64,000 nucleotides of DNA from positions 3,741,001-3,805,000 of the forward strand of contig NC_087073.1 of the NCBI RefSeq assembly GCF_026151205.1, written 5' to 3'. This document shows positions 38,376 to 50,684 of this stretch, one piece after another. Source of the stretch: Bolinopsis microptera (lineage: Eukaryota > Ctenophora > Tentaculata > Lobata > Bolinopsidae). Made by a program: the position numbers and the translations under genes. The notes beneath the pieces are model-generated. The model searched no databases and was not told the origin of the DNA. It was given only the letters and a program-made list of their open reading frames with translations. Position 1 is the stretch's first letter, and each line of letters starts with the position of its first letter.

Positions 38376-41300
38376 TCATACAGAAATAGAGTTGTTGTCC
38401 TTCTCCTTATTGCTCTTAATGACGTTCATGATTGAATGCTCACTCTGTTGTGATATTTCGGTGAGCCTCAGGTCAAATGTTTTGAGGACCCTGTTATTCT
38501 CGAGTCCCTCCTGGAGTACTCTGCCACCAGCTACACCCAGTTTGTTGCACGATATGATGATGTGCTCAAGAGATTGGTTGTGACTGAGGACTTCGGCTAA
38601 GTTTGCTGCCACGTGCTCCCCAAGTCCATTGCTCGAGAGATCGATGTGAAGCAAGGTTGAGGTCTTCATTAGCGCCTGGCAAATGTTGCGGCCTCCCTCG
38701 TCTCCAATTCTATTCAGCTTCAGATTAAGAGTTTGTAATGTACTGTTTTTCTTGAGAGAGAAGGCTATGGCTGATGCTCCTTCAGCTTGAATGGTGTTAT
38801 CACACAGATTGACTTCTTCAAGAATTTTGTTGACTGACAGAAGCTTTCCCACAGCTCTGCCAGTTTTGTCTCCAATCCTGTTATGGGACAAATCAAGAAC
38901 TCTCAGGCCTGGGTGATCTAATAAGTGACTTATTATTAGCCTCGCCTTCTCATCTTCTATTTGGCATCTTTGCAGACGTAATATTTGAAGATGTGTGCAG
39001 GACTTCACTGCTTTGGCGAGAAGTGAGCAATCTTTCTGTGTGAACTCAAAGAGGGACCACTCAAAGTTCATTCCACAATTTCGCACACCATAGGTTATAG
39101 AAAGTTCAGCCAGGTTGGGCAATTTATTGATGATAAGTCCAAAATCGAAATGGTCGAGTGAATCATCTGTTCCATTGTCTGAACCTTGATCTGATACTTC
39201 GTCTTCCTGAGGCAAGCCTGAACTGACATCCTTGATTTGCGGCAAGAGTTGCCTAATTCTTAGACGCTTTATAAAATCTTTCGACAGCTCTAGAGTCTCT
39301 GTGATCTGAAATGGTTTAAAATTGAGTTTCATAGATGCTGCGAAAGTAATTGTTGTGGGCAGTGGGCAACCACTTTACAACATTTTTACTTAAATTTACA
39401 TAATTCAAAGTAAGTTAGAGAGAGAAACTAAAAAATGATAGGTTTTAAAAATCTTAATATTGATCTTGAAACTGAAAAACCATCAAAACTGAAAACTATG
39501 ATCACAGTCTAGTTTCGGTCTGTCGAAGGTAATTATCTCTGTCATTCGACCCAGTTGTATTAAATTTGAGGCCGGGCGACTATAAAACATTTTGCAAAAT
39601 TGTGTTATGCACCACTACCACTTAATTGATTGGTTTCAGGACCCCAACAAATCTGCACATAATATCAAGTAAAGGATCTGATCCGCAAATTATGGCCTAT
39701 CGTCATGGAAACAGCTCAATTTCGCGCGCAGAGATGTAGTATTTTTGTCACGCGCGTACCAAGTAATCACATTTCAATGAGGACGAGCACAAACGAAGGA
39801 TATGGACTATGTAGGTTCTACAACTTGTTAATTTGAAATTTCTTATTGTTTTAAGTTATATTGATAATATATTAAAAAAGAATAAAAAACTTACGTCAGA
39901 AAGTTCCGTTGATTCTGGCACGTAATTCTCGATCAAATCTGAAATGTTCGATTATAATAACACTTTATGAAGGAGCACACCAAGAAAAGAACAGTAAAAA
40001 AAGCTTTAACATTTAGTTCCAATTTTAATAGTGTCATTGGTTTTTAACATTCGTCTTAGCTGATTCAATTTGAGCAGATATGGATAATCAAACGGACGAC
40101 AGAGTGGACAAAGAACAGAATAAACGCAGACGAATAGCACCGGAATTCCAATTCTCAATATCTCCCTTATTCATGTCAATCCTGCTTGGAGTTGTTTTGG
40201 TCATTCTTCTGATCAATGATTTCATATGTTACAGAAAGGATACTTGCATGCCATCAGAGACGACCTACAAGATTCAGTTTATTGTTTTTATAGCTCACGT
40301 AACATCAATTGGGTTGTTCCTATTTGCTTATGTGCATGCAACAGAAATCAAGCTTCACGTGCAGAAGATACTGTCAATACTGACTGGAACATTCAACTTC
40401 GTGTTATTTATTTTGAGGACAGTACTTGAATTAATTTATATAAATTACCACCCAGAGAACTATTTGAAAGATTAGATGTCATATTTGGAAAGAAATTTAT
40501 TGTATGGTACATAAATATCTTTGCATTTCAAAAGATTTAAATTGCATGAAACTCTTTTACTGTATCAAAATCGATAACAATTTGTGAAGCTGTACAAACC
40601 TTCCATATTTCGTTCAAAAAACATTCTCTTCCAACTGTCTCCGTACTGATCAGTGTCGCAAACAGACCACCTGGATTTGCAGCATCTCTTCCAGTAACCC
40701 TCGTCTGAGACCAACGGTGCAGTGATCCTGTAACATTTTAAAGCTTGGAATCACTATAATATAAGTTAATGGACCGTGTGTAATACAATTGTAAAAGATT
40801 TGAGGCTGTTCGAATTCAGGAATTTTTTGCAAAAAATTCTTATTAACAAGATTTTCTGAGAAATTTTTACTAGCTTTGGCTGGAATAATAAACCAAATAT
40901 ACATAATGGAATCTGTAAAACAGAGGAGCATGTAATAAAAGCCCGACTGCATTATGTATTTCAAGACAAAATATAAGAAATATCGTAATTTTAATTTAAT
41001 GCAGTCGGTTCGCATACTTATACTGTGTTACTTCAAGGTAATAAAAGGTCTAACTTACTTGAGTGGAAGATCTGTCGCCAAAGCCTCAAGAACTTTTTCT
41101 TTGTGTTTTGGCTTCAGCTCATCCAATAACGGGTTCTCTGTAGGTAAAGATAAAATTAACATCTATTTGCAAAATGACTTGTTGGACAATAACTATTGTT
41201 CTATAATTTTAAAAGTCACCAAAAGTATTCAAAATAGTGGTTTTATTTAGTAGTAGTACACGTACCCATAGCATAATTTACTTACCTGCAAAATTGTTCA

Positions 41301-44300
41301 CGATGTGTTTCACACATATGTCAATAAGCCGAGGAACTGTTGCCAAGCTCCTGAAAAATAATTAGATTTAAGGACCAACTTGAATAAATATTGGTACATT
41401 TTTAATTAACGAAATTTAGCAGATACTTGACTTATCAAGCATTTGCAATTTGCATGCTACCAAATCAGAATTTTTTCCCGATCCATAACTCATGTGCCGA
41501 AGGCACAAAAGAGTCAAGGACAAGGGTTAGCGAATGAGATTTTTTTGGTACATGGTAGCCTGTGTCCGTCGACCGTTGTCGCACGCACAAATGTCGCCCA
41601 CGTTCCTAATATAACGCTGAACTGATCAAGCAAATCGTTACTTTCACCATGTACGTATGGGTGGCAGACAACTGAACCCAATTGAACCTAGTTCCCACGC
41701 AGTTAACAGGCACCCAATCAGCTTAATTGGGTGACCAATCAGCTTAAATCCCAAAACGACAATATGATTATATGTTCTAAGTTTGACAGTTTTGATACAG
41801 TTTTAGATTATCTTTTTGCCATTGCTAAGTGCTTTGGACACGATGTTACTGCTTAAGCTGAAATATTATGATGACTTTGTGTGAGATTTTAAGTAATAAT
41901 TATTATATATTTACAATTACCTATTAAAATTAACATTAATGAAATATTGTCTCTGTTTTGTCTCCGTAATTATAGCACTAGAAACCAGGCAGCAGCTAAA
42001 CTAGAACGGTATTTGGAAACCTGTTAAACTGTTAGTGATTTCTAGTGACGATTGGGTTCAGTTGTCGTTTCAAAGTTAATTAGGTAGTCTGATTGGGTTT
42101 ATAATTATTTTCCCAAGCTACCCTGTCTAGGAAAAGTCCAAATTGGGTTCAGTTGTCCGGTGGCAGACAACTGAACCCAATTGAACCTAGTTCCCACGCA
42201 GTTAACAGGCACCCAATCAGCTTAATTGGGTGACCAATCAGCTTAAATCCCAAAACGACAACTGAACCCAGGTCATATCACAACTGCACCCGAATTGGAA
42301 ATACGACAACTGCATCCTCGAGAACACAGGCCATCCAGCCTTTACGGAGTCGTCCTCTCAGTCTCTTCCCATAGTTTGGTTTCTAATCCAGTAAAAAATT
42401 GGGAAACTGTGTCTCTGGCATTCTGACAACGTGTCCGTCTAGCTTTGAAAGTTAGCCTTGTAGATACGGATCTTGATGGGCGTTCTTATAGTTCCACTGT
42501 TTCATGTCTTCCAAAGCTGGTGGAACGCACCATTAGCACGCTGGATACTTGGCTCAGGTTACTTGACTCAGATCTCGTGACTCCTGATGCTTTGGGAGGG
42601 CCTGCCATGGTTCAGATCTCGAGCCCTGGGTCGGATCTCGATGCTTGAGGAGCAGTGGATCGTATCCTTTTCGGCACGCTTCGTGAACACGTAAGCTTGT
42701 TAGATCATATCTCGCGATCGAAAGGCACCTGAGACCTTGTCATCTATTAGTAACCCTAACTGGATTGCCGATGGAACGTTCTATGTCTGCCCTAGGATTT
42801 TCCAACAGAGTTACTCCATCCACGCTGTCATCGACAAGAAGTGCATCCCTTTGGTGTTCGCTCTACTTTCTGACAAGACGGAGAAGACGTATATATTTTT
42901 GTTGAATATTATAAAGAGTGCTGTTTGTAATATTGATGATGGTTTCGAGAAGGCAGCTATGAACGCTTTTTCGAAGGTGTTAGAAAAGTTCAACTTGATG
43001 AACTGCTTCTTTCACCTTTGTCAGAGTGTTCAGAAGCGCATCTTCAAAAAGTTCAAGGTCCAATACCGCAGTGACAAGGAATTTGCTCGAGCCTCTAGGC
43101 TTGTGGCATTTCTGGCATTCGTGCCATTGTCCAGTATTGATGATGCGTTTGAGGCTCTGTCCATTCACATTGCCAGTACTTATCCTTTGCTCATGGATGT
43201 GGTACACTACTTTGAACGTAGTTCCACCGTGGTTTCAGGTCAAGGGTTACTCGGGCCAAGCCCACTGTTCAGGAGTATTTCAGGGCTATTCGTGAGCAGC
43301 AGGTGATAACCGATTTTCATATCGATCGTCTCGCTGTTGGAGTCACTCCCTCCAAGAGACGGAGGAACACGAGCTCGAACCTTGAGTTATATGATTATAT
43401 GTTCTAAGTTTGACAGTTTTGATACAGTTTTAGATTATCTTTTTGCCATTGCTAAGTGCTTTGGACACGATGTTACTGCTTAAGCTGAAATATTATGATG
43501 ACTTTGTGTGAGATTTTAAGTAATAATTATTATATATTTACAATTACCTATTAAAATTAACATTAATGAAATATTGTCTCTGTTTTGTCTCCGTAATTAT
43601 AGCACTAGAAACCAGGCAGCAGCTAAACTAGAACGGTATTTGGAAACCTGTTAAACTGTTAGTGATTTCTAGTGACGATTGGGTTCAGTTGTCGTTTCAA
43701 AGTTAATTAGGTAGTCTGATTGGGTTTATAATTATTTTCCCAAGCTACCCTGTCTAGGAAAAGTCCAAATTGGGTTCAGTTGTCCGGTAGCCGTACGTAT
43801 CCCACTAGACTCTAATTTATAGCATATTATTTCAAGTTAGTATTACTATTATGCACAAATCCGTGTCGGGTTGCACAAACAATAAACATAATATGGTTAC
43901 ATAGAAATATACACGATTTTCAAATTCAATATAGAATTAACTCAGCGGCGCTCGGCCTATCTTATATCTGCATGCTTATAAAAAGTAAAGCCTGGAGTCC
44001 CCTGGTTACATGGAATATGATAAAATACGCTATCACGGATCGGGAAATTAAGCGGCCATCCACAAAAGAAAAGCAGCCGCATTTCTTGTTGCAGTTGCTG
44101 TGTTCTAAGCAAACGATGGATAATAATATGTAAATGGTTTGAATATCCATGAAATATTCTCATACCATTCAGGATCTTCTGCTATTATTCTTCTCATCTT
44201 CCTTGGATCCGCCGCCGGGTTTGCAAACTGAAGTTGGATACAGTTAGTCAATTAAAGAAACCCTTAACATTCAAAAGCTTTGTTCGAATTAACTTTCAGA

Positions 44301-44401
44301 TTTTTGCAAAAAAATATGACAGATAATTTGTCATTTCTTGATGTAAATTCAAATACACTCACAAGATTCTGTTCATTTTCATCGAGAAGTGGAGGTTCCA
44401 T
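38376..44401 (-). CDS. DRC5: Dynein regulatory complex subunit 5 (TCTE1-like LRR protein)
   Basis: Seven exons on the minus strand, every junction in phase: 44401-44363, 44227-44166, 41350-41286, 41137-41059, 40727-40600, 39938-39895, 39305-38376, giving 448 residues. The text matches TCTE1 in order: NPAADPRKMRRIIAEDPEWSL, VPRLIDICVKHIV, then LPLK-ITAPLVSDEGYWKRCC, SWKRMFFERN, LIENYVPE, then the C-terminal leucine-rich repeats beginning TYGVRNCGMNFEWSLFEFT and ending KTFDLRLTEISQQSE. DRC5 is a subunit of the nexin-dynein regulatory complex that links outer doublets in motile cilia and flagella. Human TCTE1 is about 500 residues, so this looks full length. Intron 41351-44165 holds the MULE element; intron 39939-40599 holds a plus-strand ORF. 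The ATG is 12 nt after a CCTTTAG acceptor. Confidence 0.95.
40080..40475 (+). CDS. Small three-helix membrane protein nested in a DRC5 intron
   Basis: An uninterrupted 131-residue frame lies on the strand opposite DRC5, wholly inside its intron 39939-40599. Residues 1-26 are charged (KRRR at about 15-18). Hydrophobic helices follow at about 27-50, 64-86 and 93-121, separated by short polar loops, with a cytosolic-looking tail NYHPENYLKD. The clean alternation of helices and loops argues against a chance frame in AT-rich DNA. A splice-like TTCGTCTTAG ends 24 nt before the ATG. I do not recognise the family. Confidence 0.5.
   Translation: MDNQTDDRVDKEQNKRRRIAPEFQFSISPLFMSILLGVVLVILLINDFICYRKDTCMPSETTYKIQFIVFIAHVTSIGLFLFAYVHATEIKLHVQKILSILTGTFNFVLFILRTVLELIYINYHPENYLKD
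41763..42161 (+). repeat. 399-bp direct repeat, copy 1 (MULE right end)
   Basis: By eye identical to 43390-43788. It begins TATGATTATATGTTCTAAG and ends TTGGGTTCAGTTGTCCGGT. Confidence 0.95.
42725..43390 (+). pseudogene. Mutator-like (MULE) transposase fragment with a frameshift
   Basis: The open part 42737-43306 carries the MULE catalytic-domain pattern: WIADGTFYVCPRIFQQ with the first acidic residue, then HAVIDKKCIPLVFALLSDKT, then CFFHLCQSVQKRI. Transposases of this class cut DNA with a DDE active site. The frame is lost near 43218 after YFER; one frame over, the family-like continuation RAKPTVQEYFRAIREQQ runs to a stop at about 43410. The usual N-terminal part is not evident upstream, so this copy is unlikely to make active enzyme. 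Confidence 0.85.
43390..43788 (+). repeat. 399-bp direct repeat, copy 2 (MULE right end)
   Basis: Second copy of the MULE right end. Only this one continues into the true terminus AGCC and the GTACGTAT target duplication. Confidence 0.95.
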
Positions 44402-46110
44402 AACGTAGAAAACCTAAAGGTGCAATGTTTTTGATTAAAGTTTATAATCTAAATTCTAGATTCTCGCTTAATAATCATAGAAGTTGAGTAAGGCCCAATA
44501 AATGACATGATACGATATTAAATTACATCATTTCCATTTCCAAATAAAATTGTAAACCTTATTGTATCAGAAAGTGCCAACTTGTATTGAAGCAGCGAAA
44601 GCATTGTTTTTATATGAGTTAGAAGATGTTTGATTTGATATGCAACAGTGAGTAAACAAAAGGCAATTCTAGTATCCAATATAAGAATATTATAATAGCT
44701 AGGTATCAAGAGTAGGTGGAATAAAGCTGGAATGTAGCTGGGATGTAGCTGAAATGGAGTGGCTTTCATGAGAACAGTCGCTAAAGTTAGCAACAACATA
44801 GCAATTGCTTACTTACAAGTCATCACAGTTAGTTGTATCTGATAAGGTGACTGCAAGACACGAGTTTAACTAATAATAATATAATGAAGATAATTGAGCC
44901 TCAACCATGTGAACGACTGCTTATTGTACGTTTGGAGGATTCTCGTCTTTCTGTCGGAACAACATTCAGACCAGCAACACTGTCGTTTAAATTGTTAAAT
45001 GAAAAAAAGGGGGATAGGGGGGATTCCATAATTATATCATATAAAATTATTATGATGATGATTACTAACTTAATGAGATTACTAACTTAATGAGATAAGT
45101 AATGAAGTTACTTAATAAATAATTTGTGTTTTTGTGATGTCTGAGAATATGATAATATTGTATAAGGAATAATAATATAACAAAATAATTGTGTTTAAAA
45201 AACATAACAAATCATTCCGCACAAAACTGATTTAAAAATCAAAACTCAAAAATGAAGTTAAACTCCCTTGAGATTAAAATTAAATAATTTATCAGCTACC
45301 AAAATGTGTACATCGTGCACAAGAAAATCCAAGCTTCTAAAATATTCCGGATTTTGGTTCAGGTTCAAGATAATAACATTTTGGATTAAGACTCAAGACT
45401 CAAGAGGTTGGCCCTTAGATTCCTTGAGAGGTTCGACCTACAAGATCACCCCTGAAAAGTAGAAGACCATCAGTTTTAGTCCCGAAGACAGTCCCATCAT
45501 AACTGACACATCATTACAAATTTCATTTATCTCGGTAGGAATTTAGACACCTGGCCATTTCTATTTCATAGTTCCAATTTGTTTACTAGTTGGCATCTTT
45601 ATATCAACGTCTCAATAGTATGTATAGTAGTTAAACCTCTCTATACCCTGCTTATTCCTTTAAGGAGAAGTTTTACTGGAGATGGTAATTCGCTTTTAAT
45701 ATCCGTTTAAGACTTTCAGGCACATGACAACCAACCCTGTCTTTGGGCGGAAACGACTGCATCCAGGTTACTGGAATAGAAACAGGTAATTTCTTCTCAG
45801 CTCTTAGTAAAGAAGTAATCAGGATAACATAAACAAGACCTTTCAATTTTCACCGAGGGATGTCTTCTATCTATCAGCCTTGAAGAAATATCTATTAGTT
45901 TCTGCCACGTGCTGTCTCACGATTGACAAAATGCAGTTAGTGAGACAGCCCTGTTGGAGCTCTATGGTTTGGGAATATATGAGCTAAGTTCATTCCAAGA
46001 TGCCATTTGTAGTAGACAATTTGACTCAGATTAAACCTACTGCAATTTGACTGCAGTTCACCTCAGTCCCAGAAAAAAATAACTGGAATATGAAACTGTG
46101 TTGTCTTGAC
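44402..46110. other. Intergenic stretch between DRC5 and the secreted mosaic gene
   Basis: AT-rich. It includes an 18-bp doublet near 45060 (ATTACTAACTTAATGAG twice). A hydrophobic minus frame at 44518-44799 has no family features and no clear splice context, so I do not call it. Confidence 0.5.
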
Positions 46111-46116
46111 TTTATT
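46111..46116 (-). terminator. Poly(A) signal candidate for the secreted mosaic gene
   Basis: AATAAA on the minus strand, about 565 bp past the stop at 46681. The implied 3' UTR contains the GGGGAAGGA repeat. Confidence 0.4.
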
Positions 46117-46222
46117 CTTTATAGAACTTGGCCTAACATTATTACAATATATCGAATAAAATATCTGGGTTAAGATTTAAACATAATGATTCCATGGATA
46201 AATCCAAGAGTTTCCACTGGGG

Positions 46223-46312
46223 CCGGGTGGGAAAGGATAATGGGGAAGGATAATGGGGAAGGAGGAGGGGGAAGGATAATGGGGAAGGAGGATGGGGAAG
46301 GAGGAGGGGGAC
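46223..46312. repeat. G-rich tandem repeat, GGGGAAGGATAAT / GGGGAAGGAGGA type
   Basis: Six to eight imperfect 11-13 bp units. The Pro/Ser-rich minus-strand frames across it are artefacts. Confidence 0.85.
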
Positions 46313-46680
46313 CGTGGTGAAGGCCTGTTGGATGGATTGTTGGTTGTGAGCCCCAGTTTAGGAGAGGAGCCGGGGCTGAACGCCATAATTTTTTGCTGTG
46401 CATTTGAAAGCAGTCACATTACAAATAACGGTAAATTTTGAATTTTGCAACAAATTTTATCGCATTTATATCAAGTACTCCAACGTCATTAAGTTGGTCA
46501 ACATCGAACGATTAAGAGAAAATTTTAGATAATTCTAATGATCATTGATAAATTGTTGTTCAGAAACCTGTTTCAAAGTTGTCTGATCTAAAGTATGTGC
46601 CCTGAATTTTACGGCCATTAAATTCCTCTTAAGAAATTTTTAGAAGTTGAAAAGCTCTTCATTGGTGGCAAATTTAAGTA

Positions 46681-49600
46681 TTAAAAGGAGATATCCATAC
46701 CTGCAATGATAACGGGTCGTCGAAAATAGTCAGAAGTGTCGTCCTTTGACCCAAACATTATCATATTGCCATTACCAGACGACCAAGTTTCATTACAGTT
46801 CGAAGCAGTGAAGTCAATGTCGATGACTTGTATATCATTACATTCCACCACCATAGATCCATCCAATAAAGAGATCGACCAGCGTTGGCTAAGTGTCTTT
46901 GGAAACGAAGAAGGAAAATACTTCCAAGATGATTGACATATTGACACTATATACCCTGCACCATAGGAATAACTGAAACTTATGTGCAAATATCCTAAAT
47001 GCTTAGAGTCACTAAAGAAATCGATCCACAAGTTTCTATTTTGAGCATTAAGTGGAGTGTTATTTATCACAACAAGGGGCTCAGTCGTGAAGTCGTACTC
47101 GTATTGTTCGTCACTGTCCGGTACTATCCAGCCAGATCTGTTACTTGCAACACAGAGTGGTTCCTCATCGTACAAGAATAAGATGCCACTGTGACATGTT
47201 ACTACTGTGCTTCCTGACATCTGTAATCTAGTAAAGCAGGACACCTCAACTTTGGTACCAGAGGGCACAGGAAACGTCTGAGAAGTTTGTAGATAACTCC
47301 ATGCAGGGGTCAGTCCAGTGCAGCTTCCCTCTGGCAAACATTGAGGAGTCTTAGAAAAGGAGTATATTGTTCCACCCAAGCAAGTTACTTCTGTTGAACC
47401 AAAGAATTTACTATCATCTGGACAATCTTCTGTTATAGTAATTTTAGCTCCAGCTGGTACAGGGAACTCTTCTGCTGTTTCTGCGATTGTTTTCCACAAA
47501 ACAGGAAGTCCAGTGCAACTCTTCGGCGGAGTCTTTCGGTAGAAGTCAATGGGTGAATCATCAGACTCAACCTTGAAGTTGCTTATATCTTGAGACCATA
47601 TATCTGTGCACTTATCGTCTGAAACTTCGCCAAAAACAATGCTAATGACTAGGTCCCCATTACAGAGCAATGTGAATGACTCAGCTGTTTTGATGAACGT
47701 CCAGACTCTACTTGGTGTATTTGGAAGTTGTGAAATATGCCCGTATTTTTTCATACAGGGTTGCAACAGATAACTAGGATTTTCTGCAAATTTAAGTACA
47801 AAAAGTCCGATATCTTTGGATGCTGTGTTAAAGAAGAGTTTGAACTTTGCTGGCACGCATGTAACCTTAGGAGTATTTGTCAGAATCTGAAGAGGTGCCT
47901 CGGTAAAATCAATATCGTACTCTGTCGATTCTTCAGGTTTGAGCCAGCCTTCATCAGTACTTGGTGTACAGAGAGGTTCCTCATCTTGGTAAGTGTAGAA
48001 GATATCACTGTGACACGTGACTTTAGTGCTTCCCGACATCTTAAATCCTTCATCATAACAAGTTACTGTGAGCACAGTACCAGTTGCTACTGGAAACACT
48101 GTACTTGTCTGTAGGTAGTTCCAGCTGGGGTAAAGTCCAGTGCAAGTTCCTTCTGGGATGCATTGAGGAGTTCTTGAAAAAGGGTAGAATGTTCCAGCCA
48201 AGCAAATTACTTCAGTTGAATCGAAGAATTTGCTATTATTTGAACACTTTCCTGTCACTTTAACCTTAGCACCATTTGAAACAGGAAACGTTTCAGTTGT
48301 TTCAGTGAACGTTTTCCATGCGACTGGAAGTTCGTTGCAGTTGTTAGAAGAGAGGATCCGGTAAAAGTCAGAAGAGGTGGAAGAATGACTTTCTTGAAAT
48401 CCGAACTTGGTCGCATCCTGAGACCACTTGTCTTTGCAATTGTCATCAGTAATATCTCTAAAAACAATGTTTATGACTTGGTCGTCATTACAGTACACTG
48501 TGATAGATTCTTCAGTTTTTACAATCGTCCAGACTTTACTTGATGCAACTGGAAGATTTGGAAATATCTTGTAATTCGACACACATTCACAGAACAATAT
48601 CCTGTAAGAAGGTGAGCTGGAGCCTGCTGCAAATTCAATATCTATGTTTCCAATCCTACTTCCTGATTGTGTAGTGAAGTAGATATTCATAGATCTGAGA
48701 GAAGGAGAATCAGTATTATCATTAGGAGTATTACTGAGAATCTGAAGAGTTGCCTCAGTAAAATCAATATCGTACTCGGTCGATTTTTCAGGTTTGAGCC
48801 AGCCTTCATCAGTACTTGGTGTACAGAGAGGTTCCTCATCTTGGTAAGTGTAGAAGATATCACTGTGACATGTGACTTCAGTGCTTCCCGACATCTTAAA
48901 TCCCTCATCATAACAAGTTACTGTGAGCACAGTACCAGTTGCTACTGGAAACACTGTACTTGTCTGTAGGTAGTTCCAGCTGGGGTAAAGTCCAGTGCAA
49001 GTTCCTTCTGGGATGCATTGAGGAGTTCTTGAAAAAGGTGAAAGTGTTCCAGCCAAGCAAATTACCTCAGTTGAATCGAAGAATCTGCTATTACCTGAAC
49101 ACAATCCTTTCACTTCAACCTTAGCACCATTTAAAACTGGAAACGTTCCAGTTGTGAACGTTTTCCATGCGTCGGGAAGTAAAGGACATCCTTCTGACTG
49201 TGGCGGCTGTCGGAAATATTCAACAATGGTCATGGTTTTCGGTGTACTACTAGTGAACTTGACCTTCTTTATTTCAGCAGACCATTTCTCGAAGCAGAAG
49301 TCATTGGGAACGTCTGCATAGACAATGTTGACAACATAAATACCATTGCACAGTATTGTAAAAGACTTCTTGGTGATCACAATTGACCACAATATACTGT
49401 CCTCTGTTGGAAAGTTTGCAAATTCCTCAGGTTTTGGCCGACAGTTAAAAATAACATAGCTAGGAGCTGATGCTAGAGCAATTTGTAACTGCCCAGCCGA
49501 ATTTCCTTTATCATTGCGGAACTCAAGGTACACTTTTTCAGTTGAGGTGCCATTTGGAGTGTTAGTGAGTAAGACTAATGGAGCATTTTCCATATCTATC

Positions 49601-50684
49601 TCGTACTGCTTGTTCTCTATCGGCTTTATCCAACCATTGTCTTCACTTATAGGGCACATCGGCTCTGTGCCGTAGCTGTATAAGGTGCCTGAAAGACATG
49701 TTATTTCCTTACTTCCAGACATCAGGATTCCATCAAAGCAAGTCACCTGTAGTTCAGTGCCACTTGCTACTGGAAACTTTGTATCTGTCTTTAGGAAGCT
49801 CCATCCCGCATAGAGTCCAGTGCACTGCTCTTTGGGTAAGCATTGGGGTGTGTGCGCATAGTTGAAGATGGAACCAGCATAGCACATCAAATCTGTGGAA
49901 CCAAACTTGACTGTTTCTCCTAAGCAGGAGAAGGATACAGACAAAACTGTGTCAGAAGTAACTGGAAAAGATGTATCTGAGTCCGTATTTTGAGGAAAGT
50001 TGGAAGGAAACTTTGTACATTCAGCCTTCGGTGATTGCCTGTACTCATCTTGGTTAGATGAGATAGAAGAGAACCGTATCCCTTTCACGGTTGACCAATT
50101 CTCTTCACAATTCTTTTGCAGTGAATAGACAATATCCACGAGAGGTGTGCCATCTAGATACACAGTCAACGATTCAATCGACTTTACAAATGTCCAGATT
50201 ACAGACTCTGCGTTACTGAATGCAACATCCTCAACAGTGGTTTCAGGCAAACACAGAGCACTTTTGAAGTCTACTTTCTTTTCCTGGAGATAAACTTTAA
50301 TATCAACACCAGACTTTCCTGTGACTAAGTTAATGCCTTCACATGAATCAATACAGTTTTGTTTCACATCAAGAGCATCGTTGTCCATATCAAATTCTAT
50401 AGCCTCGTTCTTCGTGATAGTTGTCCAACCTGTAAATCATTAAATTGGAAACGACGAAACGTCTTTGAATGTGGATCGATTACTGGTAATGCTTGAACTA
50501 TAGCTATACTTACATAATATATCTATATGGAAAAACCTAGGATATATGCAACAATGATGTTATTGATATTTTAAAAGTAAATATTATAAATATGTTGAGT
50601 CAGATGACAGACTTAATACTGATGGTACTTACCGTTAACAGCCGTGAAAGCTATTAAAAGCAGAAACTGCCTATTTAGAAACAT
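46681..50684 (-). CDS. Secreted mosaic protein with five beta-sandwich-like and eight CCP/sushi-like modules
   Basis: Two exons joined in phase: 50684-50633 encodes a signal peptide (MFLNRQFLLLIAFTAV), and 50429-46681 the rest; total 1266 residues. The mature chain is a regular array. Each unit opens with GW (GWTTI, GWIKP, GWLKP twice, GWIVP). About 130 residues follow, marked by W-x-I/F near SxTVYxNG/D and a CxxxW-F pattern. Two four-cysteine modules of about 60 residues then come, reading FPVASGTxLxVTC ... MSGSTxVTC ... PxC, like divergent CCP/sushi domains. Order: five long modules separated by four CCP pairs. The long module resembles Methyltransf_FA/galectin-like sandwiches in layout, but I cannot assign it. 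An extracellular or matrix role is inferred from the signal peptide and cysteines. GCAG/GTATGG before the stop could be a donor to a further exon. Confidence 0.8.

Larger units (their letters stand above)
41659..43792 (+). mobile_element. MULE-type DNA transposon, tandem composite with 8-bp target duplication
   Basis: GTACGTAT flanks the insertion at 41651-41658 and 43793-43800. The ends are inverted: GGGTGGCAGACAACTGAACC on the left against GGCTACCGGACAACTGAACC reading in from the right. Inside, the order is left end A (41659-41762), right end B (41763-42161), left end again (A', about 42159-42261), interior C with transposase, right end again (B', 43390-43788). By eye the 399-bp B copies are identical, as are the A copies. 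So an internally deleted copy (A-B) is fused head-to-tail to a longer copy (A'-C-B'), sharing GGT at the junction. CAACTGAACCCA also recurs subterminally. The element sits in a DRC5 intron. Confidence 0.88.

Noticed and set aside
41659-43792. LTR retrotransposon with 399-bp LTRs
   Set aside because: The repeats do not start and end with TG/CA, the first is not at the left terminus, the ends are inverted, and the only protein is a MULE transposase.
44518-44799. Hydrophobic 93-codon minus-strand frame
   Set aside because: No family resemblance, poor start context, AT-rich DNA; hydrophobicity alone is expected from T-rich codons.
46170-46403. Pro/Ser-rich minus-strand frames
   Set aside because: They read the GGGGAAGGA tandem repeat in the 3' UTR region.
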